Shown here in pieces: positions 52,991-61,286 of a DNA stretch of 64,000 bases. Made by a program: the position numbers and the translations under genes. Numbering within the stretch: the stretch's first letter is position 1; every line of letters begins with the position of its first letter. The notes under the pieces were generated by a model that was given only the letters and a program-made list of their open reading frames with translations, was not told the DNA's origin and did no database searches. Origin of the DNA: Oceanicella sp. SM1341 (GTDB taxonomy: Bacteria; Pseudomonadota; Alphaproteobacteria; Rhodobacterales; Rhodobacteraceae); contig NZ_QRGC01000010.1 of NCBI RefSeq assembly GCF_003448965.1, positions 94,142 through 158,141 of the forward strand. Direction: 5' to 3'.

Positions 52991-53350
52991 TTACTGCGCC
53001 GGCGCGGGGGTAGGCGTCACCAGCAGGCTCTGGCGCTCCTCGCCGGTGGCGGCGTCGTAGATGCGGATGTATTCCGGGCCGCCGGGCGCCGCGGTCACCA
53101 GCAGCACCCAGTCGGTGCCGAAGGTGGCCGAGCGCAGCTCCTCGCCCTCGGGCAGGGCGATGCTCTCGGGCAGGGCCACGGCCCGCGGGGCGGCGGGGAT
53201 TTCCAGCACCTTGATGACAAGCAGCGAAATGATCGCTATCACCGCGATCACGAGGGTCGCGGTCAGCCCCGTCACCAGCCAGCGCAGCAGGCGCAGGCGG
53301 GGGTGCTCCTCGAGCTCGTCATCCTCGGCAACCTCCCGCACAGGGCCCAT
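52991..53350 (-). CDS. single-pass membrane protein (DUF6476-like)
   Basis: 119 aa. An acidic N-terminal cytoplasmic part (VAEDDELEEHPRLR), one membrane helix (about residues 24-47), then a periplasmic domain with a WD-like strand pattern (LRSATFGTDWVLLVTAAPGGPEYIRIYDAATGEERQSLLV) and a Pro/Ala tail. It is a short conserved rhodobacteral family without known function. The start codon shares CATG with the divergent rluD start. GGAGAGGATC upstream is a good ribosome-binding site but lies inside rluD. Confidence 0.8.
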   Translation of the reverse strand: MGPVREVAEDDELEEHPRLRLLRWLVTGLTATLVIAVIAIISLLVIKVLEIPAAPRAVALPESIALPEGEELRSATFGTDWVLLVTAAPGGPEYIRIYDAATGEERQSLLVTPTPAPAQ

Positions 53351-54401
53351 GCAAGATCCTCTCCACATCACGCTTCCCGACGGCTGCGACAGCCGCCTCG
53401 ACAAGGCCCTCGCCGCGGCGCTCGCCGCCACGGACGGCGAGGGGGCCGGCCTGTCGCGCTCGCGCCTCAGGGCGCTGATCGAGGAGGGGGCGGTCGCCCG
53501 CGCGGGCGGCGAGACCGTCACGGAGCCGAAGACCAAAGTCAAGCCCGGGGAGAGCTGGGTGATCCGCCCGCCCGCCCCGGTGGCCGCCGAGCCGGAGCCG
53601 GAGGCGATCCCGCTCGACATCGTCTTCGAGGATGCCGACCTCGTGGTGGTGAACAAGCCCGCCGGAATGGTCGTGCATCCCGCGCCGGGGGCGGAGCGCG
53701 GCACGCTGGTGAACGCGCTGCTGCACCATTGCGGCGACAGCCTGTCGGGCATCGGCGGCGTGCTGCGCCCGGGGATCGTGCACCGGATCGACAAGGACAC
53801 CTCCGGCCTGCTGGTGGTGGCGAAATCGGATGCCGCGCACCAGGGGCTCGCGGCGCTCTTCGCCGCCCATGACATCGAGCGCAGCTACCAGGCCGTGTGC
53901 CAGGGCGCGCCGGACCGGGGGGACCCGCGGCTGCTCGGCCTCGAGGGGGTCACGCCCGAGGAGGGCTGGCTGCGCATCGAGGGCGACATCGACCGGCACC
54001 GCAGCGACCGCAAGCGCATGGCCGTGGTGCCCGGCGGGCGGCACGCGGTCACCCGGGTGCGGGTGCTCGAGCGCTTCGGCGCGACGCGGGCGGTGGCGGC
54101 GCTGGTGGAATGCCGGCTGGAGACCGGGCGCACGCACCAGATCCGGGTGCATCTCGCCCATGTCGGCCATCCGCTGGCGGGAGACCCGGTCTATGGCCGG
54201 CCGCGGGCGGTCTCGGCGCGCGATCTCGACCCGGAGGCGGCCGCGGCGCTGCGCGGCTTTCCGCGCCAGGCCCTGCACGCGGCCTCGCTGGGATTCGTGC
54301 ACCCGGTGAGCGGGGAGCGGGTGGCCTTTCGCGCCGATCTGCCGGCGGACATGGATCACCTTCTCGCGAGCCTGCGTCGGAATCACACCCCCGGCGCGTA
54401 A
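53349..54401 (+). CDS. rluD: RluD-type 23S rRNA pseudouridine synthase
   Basis: 350 aa. N-terminal S4 RNA-binding domain (SRLDKALAAAL, LSRSRLRALIEEGAV), then the catalytic motif HRIDKDTSGLLVVAK with the essential Asp, and RTHQIRVHLAHVGHPLAGDPVYG. Isomerises uridines of 23S rRNA (RluA family; RluD by length and S4 domain). ATG 53349 gives the S4 domain at the right place; no strong ribosome-binding site is visible because the region upstream is coding on the other strand. Confidence 0.9.
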   Translation: MQDPLHITLPDGCDSRLDKALAAALAATDGEGAGLSRSRLRALIEEGAVARAGGETVTEPKTKVKPGESWVIRPPAPVAAEPEPEAIPLDIVFEDADLVVVNKPAGMVVHPAPGAERGTLVNALLHHCGDSLSGIGGVLRPGIVHRIDKDTSGLLVVAKSDAAHQGLAALFAAHDIERSYQAVCQGAPDRGDPRLLGLEGVTPEEGWLRIEGDIDRHRSDRKRMAVVPGGRHAVTRVRVLERFGATRAVAALVECRLETGRTHQIRVHLAHVGHPLAGDPVYGRPRAVSARDLDPEAAAALRGFPRQALHAASLGFVHPVSGERVAFRADLPADMDHLLASLRRNHTPGA

Positions 54402-54408
54402 TACCTTA

Positions 54409-54425
54409 GGATACAAACTGTATCC
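54409..54425 (+). promoter_or_regulatory. palindrome upstream of rpoH
   Basis: GGATACA-AAC-TGTATCC, a perfect 7-bp inverted repeat in an AT-richer stretch, 81 nt before the rpoH ATG and 8 nt after the rluD stop. No T tract follows, so an operator or promoter-proximal site for rpoH is more likely than a terminator. Confidence 0.5.
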
Positions 54426-54505
54426 GCCCCGTACGGTTGATGACGGGGCCTGCAGTGCCTAGATGGAAATGCTCGGGTATTCAGAGCCCGAGATGGAGGT
54501 GTGAG

Positions 54506-55405
54506 ATGTCGACATATACTTCTCTTCCGGCGCCCTCGCCGGAGCAGGGGCTCAGCCGCTACCTCAGCGAGATCCGCAAGTTCCCGATGCTGGAACCGGA
54601 CGAGGAATACATGCTGGCGAAAGCCTGGGTCGACCACGAGGACAAGGACTCCGCCCACAAGCTGGTGACGTCGCACCTGCGGCTCGCCGCCAAGATCGCC
54701 ATGGGCTATCGCGGCTACGGGCTGCCGACGGCCGAGGTGGTGTCGGAGGCGAACGTGGGCCTGATGCAGGCCGTCAAGCGCTTCGACCCGGAGAAGGGCT
54801 TTCGCCTCGCCACCTACGCGATGTGGTGGATCCGCGCCTCGATCCAGGAATACATCCTGCGCTCGTGGTCGCTGGTGAAGATGGGCACCACCGCCTCGCA
54901 GAAGAAACTGTTCTTCAACCTGCGCAAGGCGAAGAACCGGATCGGCGCGCTCGAGGAAGGGGACCTTCGCCCCGAGCATGTCGAGAAGATCGCCCATGAC
55001 CTCGGGGTGGCCGAGGACGACGTGATTTCGATGAACCGCCGGCTCACCGGGGGCGATGCCTCGCTGAACGCGCCGCTGAAGACCGATGGCGAGGGCTCCG
55101 CCGAGTGGCAGGACTGGCTGGCCGACGATGACGCGGACCAGGCCTCGGCCTATGCGGAGCAGGACGAGCTCGAGAGCCGGCGCAGCCTGCTGATGGACGC
55201 GATGCAGGCGCTCAACGAGCGCGAGCGCCACATCCTGACCGAGCGCAAGCTGCGCGACGAGCCGGTGACGCTGGAGGAGCTTTCGAGCGTCTACAACGTG
55301 AGCCGCGAGCGCATCCGCCAGATCGAGGTGCGGGCGTTCGAGAAGCTGCAGAAGAAGATGCGCGAGCTCGCCGCCGACAAGGGGATGATCCCGCAGTTCG
55401 GCTGA
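54506..55405 (+). CDS. rpoH: heat-shock sigma factor RpoH
   Basis: 299 aa sigma-32 family. Region 2 shows KLVTSHLRLAAKIAMGYRGYGLP and RLATYAMWWIRASIQEYILRSWSLVKMGTTASQ. The RpoH box QKKLFFNLRKAK is intact. Region 4.2 is [28 protein letters not shown]. Controls chaperone and protease genes. ATG 54506 with GATGGAGGTG upstream. Other Rhodobacteraceae have a second RpoH elsewhere. Confidence 0.96.
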   Translation: MSTYTSLPAPSPEQGLSRYLSEIRKFPMLEPDEEYMLAKAWVDHEDKDSAHKLVTSHLRLAAKIAMGYRGYGLPTAEVVSEANVGLMQAVKRFDPEKGFRLATYAMWWIRASIQEYILRSWSLVKMGTTASQKKLFFNLRKAKNRIGALEEGDLRPEHVEKIAHDLGVAEDDVISMNRRLTGGDASLNAPLKTDGEGSAEWQDWLADDDADQASAYAEQDELESRRSLLMDAMQALNERERHILTERKLRDEPVTLEELSSVYNVSRERIRQIEVRAFEKLQKKMRELAADKGMIPQFG

Positions 55406-55442
55406 GCCACAGGCCGGCGCCTGCCGCGCCGACGCCCTTGAA

Positions 55443-55480
55443 GCAGGCCCCCTCCCGCCGGGAGGGGGCCTGCGGCGTTT
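55443..55480 (+). terminator. terminator after rpoH
   Basis: A 14-bp perfect stem (55443-55456 with 55460-55473, loop GCC) followed by a weak T3 (GGCGTTT). Confidence 0.75.
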
Positions 55481-55645
55481 GCGGGCGCGCGACGGCCGGG
55501 GCGGTCGTGGCCGAAGAGCTTGCCGCCTCCCCGGCCTGAGGCGCTTCCGGGCCCGCGGCCGGCACGCTTCGTGCCCGTGACGGCAAGGGTGCGGGCCCCG
55601 TGACGGGGCCTGGCGGACGGCGCGTGCCGCGCCGACCCCTCCTGA

Positions 55646-55670
55646 GCGCCCCGGCCGCCGGCCGGGGCGC
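55646..55670 (-). terminator. GC hairpin after the Old Yellow Enzyme gene
   Basis: An 11-bp perfect stem (55646-55656 with 55660-55670, loop GCC), 8 nt past the stop of the minus-strand gene. It has no T tract and resembles the hairpins at other convergent junctions in this window. Confidence 0.45.
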
Positions 55671-55678
55671 GCGCCGTC

Positions 55679-56800
55679 TCAGACCAGGGTCGCGAGGGCG
55701 GCCGGGTCGAAATCGCCGAGGGCCGCGGTGTCGCCCTCGCGGATCTTGCGCACCCAGTCCGGGTCGCCGATCAGGGCGCGGCCGACGGCGATGAGGTCGA
55801 ACTCGCCGCGCTCCATGCGCTCGACCAGCGTCCCGAGCCCGGCGCGGCCGGCGCCGACCCCCGAGAAGGCCTCCATGAAGTCGCCCGTGAGGCCCACGGA
55901 GCCGACGCTGATCGTGGCCGCCCCGGTGAGCTTCTTCGCCCAGCCGGCGAAGTTCAGCCCGCCCGCACCGTCGAGCTCGGGGAACTCCGGCTCCCAGAAG
56001 CGGCGCTGCGAGCAGTGCAGGATGTCGGCGCCGGCCTCGACCAGCGGCAGCAGCCAGTCGGCCATCTCGTCGGGGGTGGTGGCGAGGCGGGCGGAGAAAT
56101 CCTGCTGCTTCCACTGGCTCAGGCGCAGGATGATGGGGAAGTCCGGGCCCACGGCGCGGCGCATGGCGGCCACCACCTCGGCGCCGAAGCGGGCGCGGCG
56201 GCCGATGGTCTCGCCACCCCAGGCATCGCTGCGCCGGTTGGTGCCGGGCCAGAAGAACTGGTCGAGCAGGTAGCCGTGCGCGCCGTGGATCTCCAGCGTG
56301 TCGAAGCCCAGGCGCTTCGCGTCCGCCGCGGCGCGGCCGAAGGCATCGAGCGTGTCGGCGATGTCGGCGTCGGTCATGGCGCGGCCGCGCGGGCTGCCGG
56401 GGCCGGCGAGGCCGGAGGGGCCCTCGGGCTCGGCGTCGGGCACCCAGTCGGTGAGGAAGCTCGCGACGGCGCCGACGTGCCAGAGCTGCGGGCCCATGCG
56501 GCCGCCGGCGCCATGCACCGCGTCGATCACGCCTTTCCAGCCCTCGAGCGCCGCGGCGCCGTGGAAGAAGGGGATGCCGGGGTCGTTGCGCGCGGCGGGA
56601 CGGTCGATCACCGTGCCCTCGGAGAGGATGAGCCCGACATCGCCCTCCGCCCGGCGGCGGTAATAGGCGGCCTGCGCGGGGCCCGGCAGGCCCCCCTCGG
56701 CAAAGGAGCGGGTCATCGGCGCCATCACGATGCGGTTTTTCAGCGCGAGGCTTTTCAGGCGGAAGGGGCTGAAAAGGGGAGTGTCCTGTAGGGATGTCAT
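55679..56800 (-). CDS. NADH:flavin oxidoreductase (Old Yellow Enzyme family)
   Basis: 373 aa FMN-dependent ene-reductase. LFSPFRLKSLALKNRIVMAPMTRSFAEGG at the start; GRMGPQLWHVGAVA; the active-site-type IHGAHGYLLDQFFWPGTNRRSDAWGG; and late GRALIGDPDWVRKI. Reduces activated alkenes or nitro compounds with NAD(P)H. ATG 56800 is chosen; the longer upstream frame overlaps the operator. Divergent from the hxlR-type gene, so it is probably its target. Confidence 0.92.
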   Translation of the reverse strand: MTSLQDTPLFSPFRLKSLALKNRIVMAPMTRSFAEGGLPGPAQAAYYRRRAEGDVGLILSEGTVIDRPAARNDPGIPFFHGAAALEGWKGVIDAVHGAGGRMGPQLWHVGAVASFLTDWVPDAEPEGPSGLAGPGSPRGRAMTDADIADTLDAFGRAAADAKRLGFDTLEIHGAHGYLLDQFFWPGTNRRSDAWGGETIGRRARFGAEVVAAMRRAVGPDFPIILRLSQWKQQDFSARLATTPDEMADWLLPLVEAGADILHCSQRRFWEPEFPELDGAGGLNFAGWAKKLTGAATISVGSVGLTGDFMEAFSGVGAGRAGLGTLVERMERGEFDLIAVGRALIGDPDWVRKIREGDTAALGDFDPAALATLV

Positions 56801-56850
56801 CCGGCTGCGCGTCCTTGCTGCAGGTTGAAGGAGGCTCCTAGGTATCCATT

Positions 56851-56894
56851 GTATATCTGGTTTCAATCAGGCACTTTGTTGCCACCAGATATAC
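56851..56894. promoter_or_regulatory. inverted-repeat operator, probably for HxlR
   Basis: GTATATCTGGT (56851-56861) and ACCAGATATAC (56884-56894) form a perfect 11-bp inverted repeat with a 22-nt spacer, in the 108-bp divergent gap. Arm centres are 33 bp apart (about three helical turns). The TATATC core also appears partly in GGTATCC just before the left arm. Confidence 0.7.
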
Positions 56895-56908
56895 GGAGGG
56901 AAACCGCC

Positions 56909-57364
56909 ATGCCCGCGATCATCGCCGAAGCCGGGCCCGGAGCCGCAGACGGCGCCGAAACGGCTGCCGGGGCGTCGCCGCAGTGCAGGGACGCTGCGCG
57001 GGAGGTGCTGAGCGCTGCCGACTGTCCGTGCCGGCTGCTGCTCGACCAGATCGCGGACAAGTGGTCGGTGCTGATCCTGGCGGCCCTCTGCCCGCGGCCG
57101 CTGCGCTTCAACGAGCTGCGCCGGCAGCTCGAGGGCATCACCCAGAAGGCGCTCACGCAAGGGCTGCGCAAGCTCGAGCGCAACGGCATCATCTCGCGCC
57201 GGGTGATCGCCACCTCGCCCGTGGCGGTGGAATATGCCATCACGCCACTGGGCCGCACGCTGGAGCAGCCGATCTCGGCGCTCCACGGCTGGACGCACAC
57301 GCATTACGACGCGGTGGCCCGCGCCCGGGAGGAGTACAACCGGCGGATGGCCGGCGAGAGCTGA
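56909..57364 (+). CDS. HxlR family transcriptional regulator
   Basis: 151 aa. Winged helix: CPCRLLLDQIADKWSVLILAAL, RFNELRRQLEGITQKALTQGLRKLERNGIISRRV, VEYAITPLGRTLEQPI. The N-terminal CPC cysteines could be redox- or electrophile-sensing, as in related HxlR proteins (YodB, HypR), which control oxidoreductases. ATG 56909 with ACGGAGGGAAA upstream is preferred to a start inside the operator. Confidence 0.92.
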   Translation: MPAIIAEAGPGAADGAETAAGASPQCRDAAREVLSAADCPCRLLLDQIADKWSVLILAALCPRPLRFNELRRQLEGITQKALTQGLRKLERNGIISRRVIATSPVAVEYAITPLGRTLEQPISALHGWTHTHYDAVARAREEYNRRMAGES

Positions 57365-57367
57365 GGC

Positions 57368-58858
57368 TCAGAGCCCGTAGAGGCCGGCGAATTTCGCCTC
57401 GAGATAGCCGAGCAGGGCGCCGGCCTGCGGGGCGTGGCCCGTGGCGTCCTCCACCAGCTGCATCGGCGGCTTGAGGCTGCCGTGCACATGCACGTTGCGG
57501 CGCAGCCAGCCGAGGGCGGGGCCGGCATCGCCGCGCGCCAGATCGGCCTCCAGCGTCGGCACCGCGGCGCGCAGGGCGGCGAAGAGCTCACCGGCGAGGA
57601 TGTTGCCCAGCGAATAGGTGGGGAAGTAGCCGAACAGGCCCACCGACCAGTGCACGTCCTGCAGCACGCCGTCGGCGGGGTCGGTCACGGGGCGGTGGAA
57701 GTCGCGCAGGAAGGCGGCGTTCCAGGCCTCCTCCAGGTCCTCCACCGCGAGCGCGCCGGAGATCAGCGCCTGCTCCAGCTCGAAGCGCAGCAGGATGTGG
57801 AGGTTGTAGTGCACCTCGTCCGCCTCGGTGCGGATGAAGCCGGTCTCCACCCGGTTCACCGCGGCGTGCAGCGCGTCCGGGCCGGTGACGCCGATGTCGC
57901 CGTAGACCGCGCGCATCTGCGGGTAGAGCCATTCGCAGAAGGCGCGCGAGCGGCCGATCTGGTTTTCGAACAGGCGCGACTGGCTCTCGTGCACGCCCAT
58001 CGAGGCCCAGCGGCCGGCGGGCGAGAGCAGGAGCGCGGGGTTGATGCCCTGCTCGTAGCAGGCATGCCCCACCTCGTGGATGGTGGAGTAGAGGCAGTTG
58101 AGCGGGTCGGTCTCGACCACCCGCGTGGTGATGCGCGCGTCACCCCCGGTGCCGGAGGAGAACGGGTGCACGCTGAGGTCGAGCCGCCCGGCCGACCAGT
58201 CATAGCCCAGCGTGGTGGCCACGCGCCGGGCGAGCTCCATCTGCGCGGCCTTGGGGAAACTCCCCTCGAGCCGCGGCGCCACATGGCCGGAATGGGCCAC
58301 GCGCTCGGCCAGCGCGGTGAGGCGCGGGCGCATGCCGGTGAGGAGCGGCGAGAGCACGGCAGTGGTCATGCCGGGCTCGTAATCCTCCAGCAGGGCGTCG
58401 TAGCGGCTCTGGCCCGGCTCGGCGATGCAATCGGCCTCCTCGCGCCTCAGCGCCACGATCCGGCCCAGAGAGGGGGCGAAATCGGCGAAGCGGCGGGCGG
58501 CGCGGGCCCGCGCCCAGATGCCTTGCGAGAGCGCGGTCACCCGGGCGATCTCCTCGGCCAGCGCGGCGGGGATGCGGGTGGCGCGGCGATGGGCGCGCAC
58601 CGCCTCGCGCAGGGTGACGCAGCCGGCGGGGTCGAGGGTCTTCGGGTCGATCGCGGCGGCCCAGTCGGGGATGCGCGGATCGGCGCGCAGGCGGTGGATG
58701 CAGGCCTCCACCGCCGCGCATTGCTCCGAGCGCAGCTCGGCGCCGCGCTCGGGCATCATGGTCTCCTGGTCCCAGGAGAGCAGGCCCGACACCTGGGAGA
58801 GCGCGGTGACCTGCCGGAAGTGGCCGCAGAGCTCGGAGAAGGCGTCGGGTGCCCGCAT
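57368..58858 (-). CDS. M32 family carboxypeptidase
   Basis: 496 aa, the size of thermostable carboxypeptidase Taq. Zinc site: HEVGHACYEQGINP (HExxH) with the downstream Glu in GVHESQSRLFENQIGRS. FSSGTGGDARITTR and YNLHILLRFELE are family stretches. Cytoplasmic, removes C-terminal residues from peptides. It starts 1 nt past the pepF stop, so both are co-transcribed. Confidence 0.93.
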   Translation of the reverse strand: MRAPDAFSELCGHFRQVTALSQVSGLLSWDQETMMPERGAELRSEQCAAVEACIHRLRADPRIPDWAAAIDPKTLDPAGCVTLREAVRAHRRATRIPAALAEEIARVTALSQGIWARARAARRFADFAPSLGRIVALRREEADCIAEPGQSRYDALLEDYEPGMTTAVLSPLLTGMRPRLTALAERVAHSGHVAPRLEGSFPKAAQMELARRVATTLGYDWSAGRLDLSVHPFSSGTGGDARITTRVVETDPLNCLYSTIHEVGHACYEQGINPALLLSPAGRWASMGVHESQSRLFENQIGRSRAFCEWLYPQMRAVYGDIGVTGPDALHAAVNRVETGFIRTEADEVHYNLHILLRFELEQALISGALAVEDLEEAWNAAFLRDFHRPVTDPADGVLQDVHWSVGLFGYFPTYSLGNILAGELFAALRAAVPTLEADLARGDAGPALGWLRRNVHVHGSLKPPMQLVEDATGHAPQAGALLGYLEAKFAGLYGL

Positions 58859-58859
58859 G

Positions 58860-60707
58860 TCAGTCCTCCATCGCCTCGAGCTCGTCGATCATGCTCTCGA
58901 TCAGGCCCAGGCCCTTGTCCCAGAAGGACGGGTCGGAGAGGTCGAGGCCGAAGGGGGCGAGCAGCTCCTTGTGGTGCTTCGAGCCGCCCGCTTTGAGCAT
59001 GTCGAAATACTTCTCCTGGAAGCCCGGCTCGCCGTTCTCGTAGACCGCGTAGAGCGCGTTCACCAGCCCGTCGCCGAAGGCATAGGCGTAGACGTAGAAG
59101 GGCGAGTGGATGAAATGCGGCACGTAGGACCAGAAGGTCTCGTAGCCCGGCGCGAAGTTGAACACCGGCCCGAGGCTCTCGCCCTGCACCGACATCCAGA
59201 TCTCGTTGATCTGGTCGGGGGTGAGCTCGCCCTCGGCCCGCGCCGCGTGCAGCTTGCACTCGAAGTCGTAGAAGGCGATCTGGCGCACGACCGTGTTGAT
59301 CATGTCCTCCACCTTGCCGGCGAGCAGCGCCTTGCGCGCCGCCTTGTCGGGGGCGGCGGCGAGGAGCTTGCGGAAGGTGAGCATCTCGCCGAAGACACTC
59401 GCGGTCTCGGCCAGCGTGAGCGGGGTGGAGGAGAGCAGCTCGCCCTGTCCCGCCGCCAGCACCTGGTGCACGCCGTGGCCCAGCTCATGCGCAAGCGTCA
59501 TCACGTCGCGCTGCTTGCCGAGGTAGTTGAGCAGCACGTAGGGGTGCGCGTCGGTCACCGTGGGATGGGCGAAGGCGCCGGGGGCCTTGCCGGGCTTTGC
59601 CGGTGCGTCGATCCAGCCCTTGTCGAAGAAGGGCTCGGCGATGGCGGCCATCTCGGGCGAGAAATCGGCATAGGCGTCGAGCACGGTGCTGCGCGCCTCG
59701 GCCCAGGGCACCTCGCGGTCCTCGCGCTCGGGCAGGGGGGCGTTGCGGTCCCAGTACTCGAGCTTCTCCAGCCCCAGCCATTTCGCCTTGAGCGCGTAGT
59801 AGCGGTGCGAGATGCGCGGGTAGGCGCCCACCACCGCGTCGCGCAGCGCCTGCACCACTTCCGGCTCCACATGGTTGGAGAGGTGACGGCCGGTCTGCGG
59901 CGTGGGCATGCCACGCCAGCGGTCCTCGATCTCCTTTTCCTTGGCGAGCGTGTTGGTGATGCGCGCGAACAGCGGCAGCCGCTCGGTGAACACGGCCACC
60001 AGCGCCTCGGCGCCGGCCTGGCGGCGGGAGCGGTCGGTGTCGGAAAGCAGGTTCAGCGTGGCTTCCAGCGGCAGGGTCTCGCCGTCGACCTCGAACTCGA
60101 GCCCGGCCATGGTCTCGTCGAACAGCCGGTTCCAGGCCGAGGCGCCGACGACGGACTGGTCATGCAGGAACTTCTCCAGCTCGTCGGAGAGCTGGTAGGG
60201 CTTGAAGGCGCGCATGCGCTCGAGCACCGGGCGGTAGCGGGCGAGCTCGGCGCTCTCGGAGTAGCGCGCCTCCAGCACCGCGTCCTCGATGCGGTTGAAC
60301 TCCAGCGAGAAGAACACCAGCGGGGTGGAGATGTCGGTGAGCTTGCCCTGGCAGTCGGAGAAGAACTTCGCCCGCGAGGGGTCGATGGTGTTCTGGTAGT
60401 AGCGCAGGCCGGCGAAGGACATCACCCGCCCGGCGATCTGCTGGATGCGCTCGTAGCGCTTCACGCAGGCGGCAAGCGAGGGGGCGTCGAGCCCGGCGAG
60501 CTGGCCCTCGTAGTCGGCGGCGAAGGCGGTGGCCTCCTCGGCGAGCCAGGCCATGTCCTCGGCGAGCGCCGGGCTGTCCTCGCCGGGGTAGAGATCGTCG
60601 AGGTTCCACTCGGGCATCGGGCCGAAATCGCCTTTGCCCGCGCGCCCCGGGGCGGCCGTGTCGGCGGTCTCGGGCAGCGGGGCGAAGGACTGGAAGAACT
60701 GGGCCAT
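58860..60707 (-). CDS. pepF: oligoendopeptidase F (M3 family)
   Basis: 615 aa. Zinc site HELGHGVHQVLA, preceded by DAHPYVLLNYLGKQRDVMTLA. N-terminal helical half contains AWNRLFDETMAGLEFEVDGETLPLEATLNLLSDTDRSRRQAG, typical of PepF. Degrades cytoplasmic oligopeptides. It ends beside the M32 gene; the pair make a peptide-turnover operon. Confidence 0.94.
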   Translation of the reverse strand: MAQFFQSFAPLPETADTAAPGRAGKGDFGPMPEWNLDDLYPGEDSPALAEDMAWLAEEATAFAADYEGQLAGLDAPSLAACVKRYERIQQIAGRVMSFAGLRYYQNTIDPSRAKFFSDCQGKLTDISTPLVFFSLEFNRIEDAVLEARYSESAELARYRPVLERMRAFKPYQLSDELEKFLHDQSVVGASAWNRLFDETMAGLEFEVDGETLPLEATLNLLSDTDRSRRQAGAEALVAVFTERLPLFARITNTLAKEKEIEDRWRGMPTPQTGRHLSNHVEPEVVQALRDAVVGAYPRISHRYYALKAKWLGLEKLEYWDRNAPLPEREDREVPWAEARSTVLDAYADFSPEMAAIAEPFFDKGWIDAPAKPGKAPGAFAHPTVTDAHPYVLLNYLGKQRDVMTLAHELGHGVHQVLAAGQGELLSSTPLTLAETASVFGEMLTFRKLLAAAPDKAARKALLAGKVEDMINTVVRQIAFYDFECKLHAARAEGELTPDQINEIWMSVQGESLGPVFNFAPGYETFWSYVPHFIHSPFYVYAYAFGDGLVNALYAVYENGEPGFQEKYFDMLKAGGSKHHKELLAPFGLDLSDPSFWDKGLGLIESMIDELEAMED

Positions 60708-60733
60708 CGGGGTCTCCGGATCGGCTGGAAGGG

Positions 60734-61012
60734 TCAGTGGGTGGCCGGGGCGCGCGGGGCGGGCTCCGGCCTGCGCGGGGCGGCGTCGGGCCGGCCGGGC
60801 AGGGTGTCGGGGGCGAGCCGGTCATAGACCGGCAGCGGGCTGTTCTCCTCCGCGTCCGCACGGCTGCCGGGCCGGCGACGCCGCGGCCCGCGGCCCTGCG
60901 CGGTGACGGACCGGGCCCCGCGCTGCGCGCGCGGCGAGGCTGTGCCCGCGTGGCCGGCCGGGGGCAGGCCGGCCGGCGGCGGGGCGGACGGAAGGACGCG
61001 AGGTCTGAACAT
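60734..61012 (-). CDS. hypothetical protein, low-complexity, doubtful
   Basis: 92 aa, very rich in Arg, Pro and Ala. The C-terminal part (PLPVYDRLAPDTLPGRPDAA) is the least biased and could be genuine. It ends 26 nt before pepF in the same direction. No clear ribosome-binding site is visible, and the composition fits spurious frames in GC-rich DNA. No domain recognised. Confidence 0.25.
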   Translation of the reverse strand: MFRPRVLPSAPPPAGLPPAGHAGTASPRAQRGARSVTAQGRGPRRRRPGSRADAEENSPLPVYDRLAPDTLPGRPDAAPRRPEPAPRAPATH

Positions 61013-61230
61013 GCGGCAAATATAGCCCCGGTGTCCGGCGAATGCATCCCCGCAGGGTGAAGATCCCTCGCGGCCCGTGCATGCATCGCCCCGGGTCCGG
61101 GCCTGCGGGCGGCAGGCGCCGCTCCGGGCCTGCGAGCCTTCTCCCGGCGCAGGGGCGTGCGGCCGGGCCCCGGTCTGCCTGTCGCGTGTCGGGCGCGGCC
61201 GTCCGGGGGCAGAGCCCCGGCTGTGCAACG

Positions 61231-61260
61231 GAAAACGGCCCCGCATTTCTGCGGGGCCGT
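61231..61260 (-). terminator. intrinsic terminator after the OmpA-type gene
   Basis: ACGGCCCCGC / GCGGGGCCGT, a 10-bp perfect stem (61235-61244, 61251-61260, loop ATTTCT), followed on the minus strand by UUUUC. Confidence 0.82.
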
Positions 61261-61286
61261 CGAAGCCTTGGTATCGCCGGTATCGC

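Larger units (their letters stand above)
60708..61286. other. region between pepF and the OmpA gene, one doubtful ORF
   Basis: 579 bp. The left part holds a possible small gene (see 60734-61012). The right part up to the terminator at 61231 shows only GC-rich frames with no ribosome-binding site. The pepF promoter should be here. Confidence 0.4.

Noticed and set aside
60734..61246. Longer minus-strand gene starting at 61246
   Set aside because: The extra N-terminal part crosses the terminator region of the OmpA gene and is low-complexity; only the shorter 92-aa frame is kept, at low confidence.
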